Below, one piece after another: positions 22,926 through 29,871 of a stretch of 42,806 nucleotides of DNA; positions within the stretch are counted from its first letter, which is position 1; every line of letters starts with the position of its first letter. This stretch comes from Nitrospirota bacterium (GTDB lineage Bacteria > Nitrospirota > Thermodesulfovibrionia > UBA6902 > DSMQ01), in assembly GCA_016208855.1 (NCBI GenBank), contig JACQXF010000011.1, forward strand, positions 1-42,806, read 5' to 3'. The notes under the pieces are model-generated. The model saw only the letters and a list, made by a program, of their open reading frames with translations. It had not been told where the DNA came from and did not search any database. The position numbers and the translations under genes are program-made.

Positions 22926-23512
22926 CTAATCATCTTATATAGGGTTAAAAAGACTAACTTTAAATCAGTCAGAAACCCCCTCTCTTTAAGATATTTCTTG
23001 TACAACTCTATCTTTGCCGGCAAAATATCTCTTACATAGCCGTCCTCGGTATCATCATACCTCCTTAAAATCTCCTCCTCATTCCTGAATTCAATTGAGG
23101 CATAATCGGTTATCCCTGGTTTTATTGTCAGCACATCCCTATATTCGTCCTTAAACATTGTTACGTATTTCAGCACCTCAGGCCTCGGGCCTACAAAGCT
23201 CATGTCACCCTTAAGGACATTAAATAACTGAGGCAGTTCGTCAAGCTTCGTATTTCTCAGAAGCCTTCCTACTGCGGTAACCCTTGAATCATTGCCGGAG
23301 GTAATAAGGAGCCCTTTTTTTTCTGCATCAGCCACCATTGTCCGGAATTTATAAAGGGTAAACGGCTTAAAGTCTTTGCCTATCCTTTTTTGTGCAAAAA
23401 AGACCGGCCCGGCGCTGTCTACCTTGATTAAGATGCCGATGATTATAAGTACAGGGAAGGAAACGGCGATACCGGCTGCGGAAGATAAAATGTCAAAGAC
23501 CCTTTTCAGCAA
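22922..23512 (-). CDS. Polyprenyl-phosphate sugar-1-phosphate transferase (PglC-like)
   Basis: This enzyme loads the first sugar-phosphate onto the lipid carrier at the inner membrane. It has one N-terminal re-entrant membrane segment (VFDILSSAAGIAVSFPVLII), then FFAQKRIGKDFKPFTLYKFRTM, the catalytic Asp-Glu dyad in NTKLDELPQLFNVLKGDMSFVGPRPE, and KPGITDYASIEF. Size is that of the small monotopic PglC group. Start choice is uncertain: a TTG at 23512 follows AGAGGTGGG and gives the usual N-terminus (LLKRVFDIL), while an ATG at 23551 would overlap the aminotransferase gene by 59 bases. PglF-like, PglE-like and PglC-like genes are adjacent. Confidence 0.9.
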   Translation of the reverse strand: MLKRVFDILSSAAGIAVSFPVLIIIGILIKVDSAGPVFFAQKRIGKDFKPFTLYKFRTMVADAEKKGLLITSGNDSRVTAVGRLLRNTKLDELPQLFNVLKGDMSFVGPRPEVLKYVTMFKDEYRDVLTIKPGITDYASIEFRNEEEILRRYDDTEDGYVRDILPAKIELYKKYLKERGFLTDLKLVFLTLYKMIR

Positions 23513-24668
23513 CAACCCACCTCTTGGATATTTTACATATATCCATAACATTCTCTATCACATAATCAATCTCAGCGTCTGTCATGCCCGGATAAATCGG
23601 AAGCGATATGCTCCGTTCATAAACCCACTCAGCATTAGGAAAGTCCTGAGCCTTACAGCCAAAAGACCTCTCATAAAAAGGATGCCTGTGCAAAGGTATA
23701 AAATGCACGCTTGTGCTTATGCCTCTTTGACTCAGCTCATCTATAAACCTGTTTCTGCTTATTGTCAATGCCTCAAGATTTAACTTTATTACGTATAAAT
23801 GATATGAAGGTATCCTGTCAGGCTTTATATATGGAGTGATAATTGCATCTGTCTCTTGAAACGCCGCATTGTACCTCTCGGCAATATATCTTCTTCTCTG
23901 CCATGTCCATTCAATCTTCCTCATTTGTGCAAGCCCAATGCCTGACTGTATATCAGTTGTATTGTATTTGAAGCCTGCCTCAACAACCTCATAATACCAT
24001 GAGCCGTCCTTTGAATATCTCTTCCACGGGTCTTTTGATATGCCGTGAAGCCTTAAGATCTTCATTCTCTCTGCCCACTCGTCATTCTCAGTGGTTATCA
24101 TGCCGCCTTCCCCTGCTGCCGCCGTCTTTGTGGCATAAAAGCTAAAACAGGTTATATCCCCTATAGCGCCAACCTGCCTGCCTTTATACCACGAAGGGGG
24201 GCAGTGGGCCGCGTCTTCAATTACATAGAGATTATACCTTTTGGCGATCTCCATTATCTCATCCATATCACATGGCTGGCCTCCGTGATGCACAGGGATT
24301 ATAGCCTTTGTTTTGGATGTAACAGCCTCTTCTATGCTCTTAACATTAATATTGTTTGTGTCTTTCTCTATGTCCACAATAACAGGGCGGGCATTAAAAT
24401 AACAGACAACCTCTCCTGTTGCCGTAAATGTCGTCGTAGGGATGATAACCTCATCCACTGACTTTAAATCTATAGCCCGCAGGGCAAGATGAAGCGCTGA
24501 GGTGCAGGAATTAACAGCAACGGCGTGCTTTGAACCGATATATTTTTTAAACTCCTCCTCAAACTTCACGGTCTTAGGCCCCATGGTAAGCCAGCCTGAT
24601 TTGAGAGAGTCAACTACCTCGGCTATCTCATCATCTGTTATATATGCCTTATGAAACTGAACTTGCAT
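23493..24668 (-). CDS. DegT/DnrJ/EryC1/StrS aminotransferase (PglE-like)
   Basis: This PLP enzyme probably aminates the 4-keto sugar made by the CapD/PglF-like dehydratase. The 391-residue product is full length. Markers are SGWLTMGPKTVKFEEEF, VNSCTSALHLAL, the PLP-phosphate/aldehyde region IEDAAHCPPSWYKG with Asp152, and the internal-aldimine lysine Lys181 in FSFYATKTAAAGEGGM. The sugar N-acetyltransferase that would complete a bacillosamine pathway is not seen in the window. It is the first gene of the 24.7-21 kb block and abuts the cassette region. Confidence 0.92.
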   Translation of the reverse strand: MQVQFHKAYITDDEIAEVVDSLKSGWLTMGPKTVKFEEEFKKYIGSKHAVAVNSCTSALHLALRAIDLKSVDEVIIPTTTFTATGEVVCYFNARPVIVDIEKDTNNINVKSIEEAVTSKTKAIIPVHHGGQPCDMDEIMEIAKRYNLYVIEDAAHCPPSWYKGRQVGAIGDITCFSFYATKTAAAGEGGMITTENDEWAERMKILRLHGISKDPWKRYSKDGSWYYEVVEAGFKYNTTDIQSGIGLAQMRKIEWTWQRRRYIAERYNAAFQETDAIITPYIKPDRIPSYHLYVIKLNLEALTISRNRFIDELSQRGISTSVHFIPLHRHPFYERSFGCKAQDFPNAEWVYERSISLPIYPGMTDAEIDYVIENVMDICKISKRWVVAEKGL

Positions 24669-24701
24669 TTGTATATGTTTTACTTGTTTTGAGTAATTTT
24701 T

Positions 24702-24896
24702 TCAAGGATAAAAAAATGGGACTGCGAGCCGCGCAACCGGCGGGGCGAGGGTGGTGCGGTTTAGGTCAATACTGCAGTCTGGAAACATCTCGAATATTTC
24801 GTTCTTTTTAACACCCCTGACATCAGGATTTTTAGGGTTATTCATGTGATAGTCATACCAGAGGATTATGCCGTCTGGCTTTAAAACCCGCCTCAA
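24702..24896 (-). pseudogene. Repeat R1: 3' fragment of the methyltransferase gene
   Basis: The frame encodes RVLKPDGIILWYDYHMNNPK, NPDVRGVKKNEIFEMFPDCS and IDLNRTTLAPPVARLAVP. It matches residues ~166-225 of the complete methyltransferase at 29872-30618 with few changes. It lacks the N-terminal SAM-binding half and the last ~25 residues, and its terminal part is degraded (FFYP stop). It sits at the far left of the cassette region, next to the DUF4143 ATPase. Confidence 0.85.
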
Positions 24897-24923
24897 TCAG
24901 ATTTTACCTTGACAAGATTGATC

Positions 24924-24948
24924 TTCCCTGTGGCAAGACCACGGGGAA
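24924..24948 (-). terminator. Hairpin after the first DUF4143 ATPase gene
   Basis: A 10-bp stem with one G-T pair (TTCCCTGTGG / CCACGGGGAA, loop CAAGA) lies ~20 bases past the ATPase stop. No T-run follows on the minus strand, so termination is only possible. Confidence 0.3.
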
Positions 24949-24969
24949 TACGCTTACTATCCATTTATT

Positions 24970-26166
24970 TCAGCAGCATTGGAACCATGGGCGTACAACA
25001 AAGTTTTCTCTTTGATATAATGCGTCTCCTCCATGTACAAGCACACCTGTCTTTGATGCAGGGACGCCAAGCGAGATATAATACTTAAGACCGCCGAAAA
25101 AAGAACTATTGATGGTCTCGGCAGATTTTATCTCAACGGGAATCAGCCTTTTGCCGGTATCAATAATCACATCCACCTCATGCCCTGTCCTGTCGCGCCA
25201 GAAATAGAGAGGAGGGAGTTCGCCGCTATGGGCAAATGCCTTGTAAATCTCAGAAAAAACAAAGGTCTCAAATATAGCCCCCTTCATTGGATGCACAGGG
25301 ATATCCCCAGGCTCCCTTATCCTCAAGAGATAGCACAGCAGTCCTGTGTCAAGGAAATATATCTTGGGGCTTTTTATGATCCTCTTTGAGAAATTCGCAT
25401 GGTGAGGCGGAAGGAGGTGGATGATAAAACCAGCCTGCAGAATGGAAACCCAGTGCCTTGCTGTAGTGTGGGACATACCGCAATCTGAGGCCAGAGACGA
25501 AAGATTCAGCAGATGCCCCGTCCTTCCGGCGCAAAGTCGCACAAACCTCTGAAAAGCGTCCATATTCCCGATAGTTGCAATAGCCCGCACATCTCTTTCC
25601 ACATAAGTCCTGTAATATGAGGATAGCCAGTCATGCGGCTCAAGTCCCTTGTCATGTATCCGTGGATAAAGCCCCTTGTACAGCATCTCTTCAAGGCTAA
25701 AAGACGGCTTATGTTTTTCCCCCGGCAGTATATCTATCTTGTAGGGATCGGGCGTCTTCTGCCCAAGAAGTTCGGAAAGGCTTAAGGGAAGGAGGTAAAC
25801 TATTGCAACTCTGCCGGCAAGGGTCTGGCTTACTTTCTCCATCAAGTGAAATTGCTGCGATCCTGTCAGAATAAACCTGCCCTGAGAGTCTTCTCTATCC
25901 ACAATCCCCTGAATGTAAGATAAAAGATCGGGGGCCCTCTGTATCTCATCTAAAATAACTCCGCCGGTAAATCTTCTCAGAAACCCTTTGGGGTCGGCAA
26001 GGGCAAACTCCCGCTCGTTGGGTTCTTCAAGACTGACATAATCGTGTTCCTCGAATACCTTTTTTGAAAGCGTGGTTTTCCCTGATTGGCGGGGTCCCAT
26101 GATAGAGACAACCGGAAATTTTTTTGATAGAGCGGACAATTTACCGGATAGGGTGCGTTTGAACAT
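24970..26166 (-). CDS. AAA+ ATPase with DUF4143 domain (cassette 1)
   Basis: The 398-residue protein has Walker A GPRQSGKTTL (residues ~24-33), Walker B GGVILDEIQRAPDLLSYIQG, and the sensor FILTGSQQFHLMEKVS, which together are the AAA_14 pattern. The DUF4143 part begins near residue 190 (YVERDVRAIATIGNMDAFQRFVRL...) and ends in a nuclease-like core (FWRDRTGHEVDVIIDTGKRLIPVEIKSAET), where the E-V-D and E-I-K residues resemble a PD-(D/E)XK site. Such proteins are common, often mobile, and of unknown function. It is bounded by repeats R1 and R2, so it forms one unit of the cassette region. Confidence 0.92.
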   Translation of the reverse strand: MFKRTLSGKLSALSKKFPVVSIMGPRQSGKTTLSKKVFEEHDYVSLEEPNEREFALADPKGFLRRFTGGVILDEIQRAPDLLSYIQGIVDREDSQGRFILTGSQQFHLMEKVSQTLAGRVAIVYLLPLSLSELLGQKTPDPYKIDILPGEKHKPSFSLEEMLYKGLYPRIHDKGLEPHDWLSSYYRTYVERDVRAIATIGNMDAFQRFVRLCAGRTGHLLNLSSLASDCGMSHTTARHWVSILQAGFIIHLLPPHHANFSKRIIKSPKIYFLDTGLLCYLLRIREPGDIPVHPMKGAIFETFVFSEIYKAFAHSGELPPLYFWRDRTGHEVDVIIDTGKRLIPVEIKSAETINSSFFGGLKYYISLGVPASKTGVLVHGGDALYQRENFVVRPWFQCC

Positions 26167-26201
26167 GAGGGAATTATAAATTAAGGATCATTCTTTGTCA
26201 A

Positions 26202-26226
26202 ATTGAAAGTATAACTTTCAATCCGC
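26202..26226. repeat. Hairpin repeat H1
   Basis: ATTGAAAG-TATAA-CTTTCAAT forms a perfect 8-bp stem and is followed by CCGC. The 25-base block recurs with one change at 27252-27276, so the pair flanks R2 plus the mntA-hepT genes. Confidence 0.75.
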
Positions 26227-26248
26227 CCTATTCAACTGTTTTTTTGGA

Positions 26249-26272
26249 TTACTCCCAGATAGTGCGTATTAT
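26249..26272. repeat. Cassette repeat R2 (methyltransferase 3' end core)
   Basis: TTACTCCCAGATAGTGCGTA and the next few bases match the last codons (NTHYMGV) of the methyltransferase gene on the minus strand. It is limited to this core and separates the first ATPase from mntA-hepT. It contains CACT/AGTG-type inverted bases in the other copies (here TACT/AGTG). Confidence 0.8.
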
Positions 26273-26354
26273 ACCGTGGCAGGCATTGGAAAATAAGCGG
26301 CTTTCTTCCGCTGTCTCTCGTTTGGGCTTATTTTGTTTTTTTAAAAAATTATGG

Positions 26355-26360
26355 TATATT
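26355..26360 (+). promoter_or_regulatory. Possible -10 element of mntA-hepT (leaderless)
   Basis: TATATT lies five bases before the mntA ATG, with T-rich DNA in the -35 region but no good -35 match. Transcription would then start at or near the ATG. No Shine-Dalgarno is present, which fits a leaderless message. Confidence 0.3.
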
Positions 26361-26365
26361 GAATC

Positions 26366-26794
26366 ATGAAAATCAACAGGGGAAAACTGGATAAAACTGC
26401 TGCTGAGAAAGGCATAAAATTCATTATACTTTTTGGTTCTCATGTTGCCGGAAGAGTACGTAAAGACAGTGATTTTGATGTGGCAGTTTTAACGGAAGAA
26501 AGGAAAAACATCGGCAAAAGTTTAGATTATTACAATGATATATTGTTTTTCTTATCCGACGCTCTTGATATCCCTGATTATAAACTTGACTTGACCAACC
26601 TGAATAACTCAAACCCTCTTCTTAGGTATGAAGTTGTTTTTGGTGGAAAATTGCTTTATGGTGACAGAACCGATTACGACGAGTACAAGGCCTTTGCATT
26701 TAAGGATTATATCGATGCAACCCCTCTTTTTAATCTGGAGAAATATCTAATCAAGAAACGCCAGAGACTTTTAGGACAAGCGTTGACCCTGTGA
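26366..26794 (+). CDS. mntA: MntA-type antitoxin nucleotidyltransferase (cassette 2)
   Basis: The 142-residue protein has the minimal nucleotidyltransferase signature G24-S25-x10-D36-x-D38 (GSHVAGRVRKDSDFDVAV), followed by KLDLTNLNNSNPLLRYEVVFGGKLLY, typical of MNT proteins paired with HEPN. In the studied MntA-HepT systems MNT silences the HEPN toxin by adding AMP to a Tyr. Its stop overlaps the hepT GTG start by four bases, so the pair is coupled. It is unusual in having no visible Shine-Dalgarno. The gene lies between repeats R2 and R3, on the strand opposite to the flanking ATPases. Confidence 0.93.
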   Translation: MKINRGKLDKTAAEKGIKFIILFGSHVAGRVRKDSDFDVAVLTEERKNIGKSLDYYNDILFFLSDALDIPDYKLDLTNLNNSNPLLRYEVVFGGKLLYGDRTDYDEYKAFAFKDYIDATPLFNLEKYLIKKRQRLLGQALTL

Positions 26795-27213
26795 TTAACA
26801 AAATTTTTGTTCAAAGAAAAATATCCCTTATTCAAAACGAGTTAGCCCATCTCATGCCTTTTTCCAAATATTCTTTCAATGAAATTGCATCGGATTATAT
26901 TAAGCAGGCTGCTGTTGAGAGGTTTTTGGAGCGAGTAATTAACCGCGCCATTGATATAAATCAGCATATTATTGCTGAATTGTCAACAAAAGACACCGAA
27001 CCGCCGCTTGATTATGTCCAGACATTTTTGCGCCTGGCTGACTTTGAAATATACCCTTGTGAGTTCGCCCAAGAGATAAGTGTGGGGACAAGAAACAAAC
27101 TTGTCCATGAGTACGATAAAATTGATCAGGAAAAAATTTATTCCTCAATCTCCGATTGTTTAAAAGACTATCATAAGTATTGTGATTATGTTTTTACCTT
27201 CTTGGAAAAATGA
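26791..27213 (+). CDS. hepT: HepT-type HEPN toxin (cassette 2)
   Basis: The 140-residue all-helical product carries the HEPN RNase motif R101-x4-H106-x-Y108 in GTRNKLVHEYDKID, with the Tyr that MntA modifies in characterised systems. Other family marks are AVERFLERVINRAIDINQHII and PPLDYVQTFLRLADF. It starts with GTG inside the end of mntA. With mntA it makes a complete type VII toxin-antitoxin pair. The pair occupies the cassette between repeats R2 and R3. Confidence 0.93.
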   Translation: MINKIFVQRKISLIQNELAHLMPFSKYSFNEIASDYIKQAAVERFLERVINRAIDINQHIIAELSTKDTEPPLDYVQTFLRLADFEIYPCEFAQEISVGTRNKLVHEYDKIDQEKIYSSISDCLKDYHKYCDYVFTFLEK

Positions 27214-27243
27214 ATCCATGCAGCAGAGAAGGGGAGCAATCAT

Positions 27244-27280
27244 CCTTGCGGATTGAAAGTATAACCTTCAATCCGCAAGG
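27244..27280. repeat. Hairpin repeat H2, likely hepT terminator
   Basis: CCTTGCGGATTGAA and TTCAATCCGCAAGG form a 14-bp perfect stem 30 bases after hepT. Its core (27252-27276) equals H1 with one change. It may end the mntA-hepT transcript. The 414-base gap 27214-27627 otherwise holds repeat R3, a CTCCCC/GGGGAG hairpin near 27510-27541, and the vapBC promoter; I see no gene in it. Confidence 0.75.
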
Positions 27281-27447
27281 CACGGTTAAGATATTTCTTG
27301 GATTAATACTTATTTGTTGAGATTCATTGAGAGTGTTTGAGACTCATGGACATATGCATACATGCAAGCCAGACACATCGTTTTTCAATCTCTCATCCCC
27401 TCCTTTATCTCCTAATCTCCTCGTATCATATGTCTGTTCTTTTGCGT

Positions 27448-27473
27448 ATCACTCCCAAATAGTGCGTATTAAA
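27448..27473. repeat. Cassette repeat R3 (methyltransferase 3' end core)
   Basis: ATCACTCCCAAATAGTGCGT followed by ATTAAA matches the 3' end of the methyltransferase gene. It contains the inverted bases CACT/AGTG. It divides the mntA-hepT unit from the vapBC-like unit. Confidence 0.8.
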
Positions 27474-27561
27474 AATGGGGCTTCGCGTAAGAGTGTGGGT
27501 TAGTCTCTGCCTCCCCATTTGTCAAAGGGGAATGAAGGGGAGATTTTGTAAAAAATCTTTT

Positions 27562-27590
27562 TTGACATAAAAATACCTATGTGGTAAATT
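27562..27590 (+). promoter_or_regulatory. Sigma-70-type promoter of the vapBC-like pair
   Basis: TTGACA (27562-27567) and TAAATT (27585-27590) are spaced by 17 bases, 37 bases before the antitoxin ATG. An AAGGAG Shine-Dalgarno (27612-27617) follows. Confidence 0.65.
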
Positions 27591-27627
27591 TCAATTAACG
27601 ATTTCATTAAAAAGGAGATGACTAAAT

Positions 27628-27843
27628 ATGAAACAGGCAGCGTTAAAAAGCACAGCTGATGTGCTTCATAAAATAGAGACCATTGAAAAAGAGGTTATGA
27701 ACTTAAAAATATCAGTTCTAAAAAAGCTCACCCCGTCCGGCAAGAAAATCGTCAAACTTAAGGGGATCATCAAAGGCGTTGACATCGCTGATAGAGATAT
27801 AGCCTCTGTAAAACGCTCTTTGTACAGTAAAGTTGGAATATAA
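27628..27843 (+). CDS. Antitoxin-like protein upstream of a PIN toxin (cassette 3)
   Basis: The 71-residue product has an N-terminal helix (LKSTADVLHKIETIEKEVMN) and a C-terminal tail (KIVKLKGIIKGVDIADRDIASVKRSLYSK) of the kind found in small antitoxins encoded before VapC-like PIN proteins. I do not recognise a classic DNA-binding fold in the first half. An AAGGAG Shine-Dalgarno and a strong promoter precede it. The PIN gene starts 6 bases after its stop. It lies between repeats R3 and R4. Confidence 0.82.
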   Translation: MKQAALKSTADVLHKIETIEKEVMNLKISVLKKLTPSGKKIVKLKGIIKGVDIADRDIASVKRSLYSKVGI

Positions 27844-27849
27844 AGCTTT

Positions 27850-28239
27850 ATGAACTTCATCACAGACACGCATGCTCTTCTCTGGTGGTTTACAAACAGC
27901 CCACGAATTAGCCCTGCAGCGTCAGACATCTTTGAAAAATGCGAAGAAGGAGAGAATGTTATCTTTATCCCTTCCATTGTCATAGCAGAAGCTCTCAGTA
28001 TTTTTGATAAGAAACGTGTCTCTTTTGACTTCAGGACACTATTTAAGAAGATAAATGACAGCGATAATTTTGTCATCATTGCTCTTGATTACCCGATTCT
28101 TCAGAAAATGATTGATCTGAAAGATATTCCTGAGCTTCATGATAAAATAATTGCCTCAACTGCAAAGTATCTCAACCTCCCGATAATCACAAAAGATGAA
28201 ATCCTTCAAAATCTTTCTCACATAAAAACTGTCTGGTAA
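27850..28239 (+). CDS. vapC: PIN-domain toxin, VapC-like (cassette 3)
   Basis: The 129-residue product starts NFITDTHALLWWFTNSPRIS, the common opening of type II PIN toxins (Asp6), with further acidic positions in IAEALSIFDKKR and PELHDKIIASTAKYL and NLPIITKDEILQ near the end. These fit the Mg-dependent RNase site. It is paired with the antitoxin-like gene just upstream. Downstream, 45 bases lead into repeat R4. A role as ribonuclease toxin is family knowledge; the target is unknown. Confidence 0.9.
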   Translation: MNFITDTHALLWWFTNSPRISPAASDIFEKCEEGENVIFIPSIVIAEALSIFDKKRVSFDFRTLFKKINDSDNFVIIALDYPILQKMIDLKDIPELHDKIIASTAKYLNLPIITKDEILQNLSHIKTVW

Positions 28240-28249
28240 AAACTCTATC

Positions 28250-28456
28250 TTAAAGTTGTCCTTCTTTTCTCCCCCTTTTCCTTATCACTCCCAGATAATG
28301 CGTATTAAAGATCTTAAGCCTCTCAAGGATATAACAGGCAAGCCATGAATAAGGGGCGATGAGCCGTGCAATGGGCGGGGCAAGGGTTATGCGGTTTAGG
28401 TCAATACTGCAGTTTGGGAAAAGTTCGCATATTTCATTCTTTTTAACGCCTCTCAA
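28250..28456 (-). pseudogene. Repeat R4: 3' fragment of the methyltransferase gene
   Basis: The frame gives RGVKKNEICELFPNCSIDLN, RITLAPPIARLIAPYSWLAC and YILERLKIFNTHYLGVI, matching the last ~63 residues of the complete methyltransferase at 29872-30618. Homology stops sharply about 15 bases beyond the ATPase stop codon at 28464. The right part (28284-28308) is the R core. The stop falls past the core in unrelated sequence. It divides the vapBC unit from the second ATPase unit. Confidence 0.85.
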
Positions 28457-28463
28457 TATTTCC

Positions 28464-29648
28464 TCAAAAAACCTTCCCGTTATAAAGCATCTCCAAAAAT
28501 GTCATAACCGGCAAAACTTCAATGCCGTCAAAATAATATCTATCAGTTCCACAGTAAACGCCAAACATTTTTTCTACCGTAACCCTATTATCTTCCGCAA
28601 GCGACCTCATCGGTTTTTCCCATCTTCTGTCCCATTTCTTTGAATATTTAACCTCCACACATATGACATGGCTTTTGCCTGTTAGCGTTTTTCTTTTGGT
28701 CTCAATAACAAAATCTATTTCCGAGCCGCCGCCTGTGCGATAGAAAAAGATGGGGCGATTCTTTTCCTTAACATGATTATAAACCCTCAATTCATGAAAG
28801 ATTAGTGTCTCAAGCGACCAGCCACGCCACATTGAATCTACCGGGTCATTCAGCAAGCCGGCAGCGCCCCTCGCTACGCCTGTATCAAACCAGTAGAACT
28901 TGGGGTGCGATTGTTCTCTTACCTTAGCGTTTGGCCTGAAAGCAGGCAAAATATGTCCGAGTAATGTATCTTCCAAGATAGAAAAATAAACATCAACTGT
29001 AGCCCTCGGCACCTTCGCATCTCTTGCTATATTTTCCTTGTTAAGAATCTGTCCATTGACGATGCCTGCAACTTCCAAAAAACGAAGAAAAGGCTCAATA
29101 TTGCGAACAATGCCTTCTTCCTTAATTTCTTCTTTGATGTAGGTATACACATACGCTGACAATATACTTGCTATATCCGCATCAGATTTGCTTCCTAATA
29201 TTATGGGAAGGGAACCCCAATTAATCACCGCATTTAAATCAAATAACGTCCTTATTTCGGCAAACGAGAAGCCTTCCAACCTGCATGTTACAGCCCTTCC
29301 GGCCAATAGATCGGCCCCTCCTCTCCTCAATTTTCTTGCAGATGAACCGCTAAGGGCAAATTTAAACTCTTTATCTTCTATAAGGCGATGAACCTCGCTC
29401 AAGAGCGTGGGGATTTTCTGAATCTCGTCAATGCATACCCAACTCCCACGAGGCTTATCACCTATCTTAGCCTCCAAAATAGATGGATTCCTGCTCAGTT
29501 CAAGATAAATTGCATTATTCAGCAAATCAAAATACGGCGCACTACCAAAATGGTGTCTCAGCCAAAAACTCTTTCCGACTGAACGCGGACCGAATAGAAA
29601 AAAAGACCTCTGAGGTGGAATCAAAAGCCTATCAATAATATTAAACAT
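28464..29648 (-). CDS. AAA+ ATPase with DUF4143-type C-terminus (cassette 4)
   Basis: The ~394-residue product has Walker A FGPRSVGKSFWLRHHFG, Walker B SWVCIDEIQKIPTLLSEVHRLI and FALSGSSARKLRRGGADLLAGRAV, then a winged-helix-like segment (NIARDAKVPRATVDVYFSILEDTLLG) and a nuclease-like core (IFFYRTGGGSEIDFVIETKRK...VICVEVKYSKKWD) with E-I-D and E-V-K residues. It is a different subgroup from the ATPase at 24970-26166. I start it at the ATG at 29648; a TTG at 29666 is also possible. No clear Shine-Dalgarno. It is bounded by R4 and R5. The 205-base gap upstream (29667-29871) holds no gene. Confidence 0.9.
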   Translation of the reverse strand: MFNIIDRLLIPPQRSFFLFGPRSVGKSFWLRHHFGSAPYFDLLNNAIYLELSRNPSILEAKIGDKPRGSWVCIDEIQKIPTLLSEVHRLIEDKEFKFALSGSSARKLRRGGADLLAGRAVTCRLEGFSFAEIRTLFDLNAVINWGSLPIILGSKSDADIASILSAYVYTYIKEEIKEEGIVRNIEPFLRFLEVAGIVNGQILNKENIARDAKVPRATVDVYFSILEDTLLGHILPAFRPNAKVREQSHPKFYWFDTGVARGAAGLLNDPVDSMWRGWSLETLIFHELRVYNHVKEKNRPIFFYRTGGGSEIDFVIETKRKTLTGKSHVICVEVKYSKKWDRRWEKPMRSLAEDNRVTVEKMFGVYCGTDRYYFDGIEVLPVMTFLEMLYNGKVF

Positions 29649-29747
29649 ATCAACATAATCGCACAATAGCTGTAATTTTGCAATGTAATTTTACAACGTC
29701 ATATAAGTTTTGCACAATAAAATTCAATTGATTCCTTTGAATAATAA

Positions 29748-29759
29748 GGTTCTTTCTCA
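29748..29759. repeat. Solo copy of the DUF559-unit terminal 12-mer
   Basis: GGTTCTTTCTCA here equals the outer 12 bases of both ends of the DUF559 unit. The next ~25 bases (GGGGCAATTCCCTCGCTTCC) are also similar to the inner part of those ends. It may be a left-over end of such a unit. Confidence 0.35.
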
Positions 29760-29871
29760 CAATAAAGGGGCAATTCCCTCGCTTCCCTCCATACTTCCAA
29801 TGTCTCAAATGTTGATTTCGTCTCTTCCACTCTCACCAACTTACCCACTCAACTCACTTAACTCACTCGAC

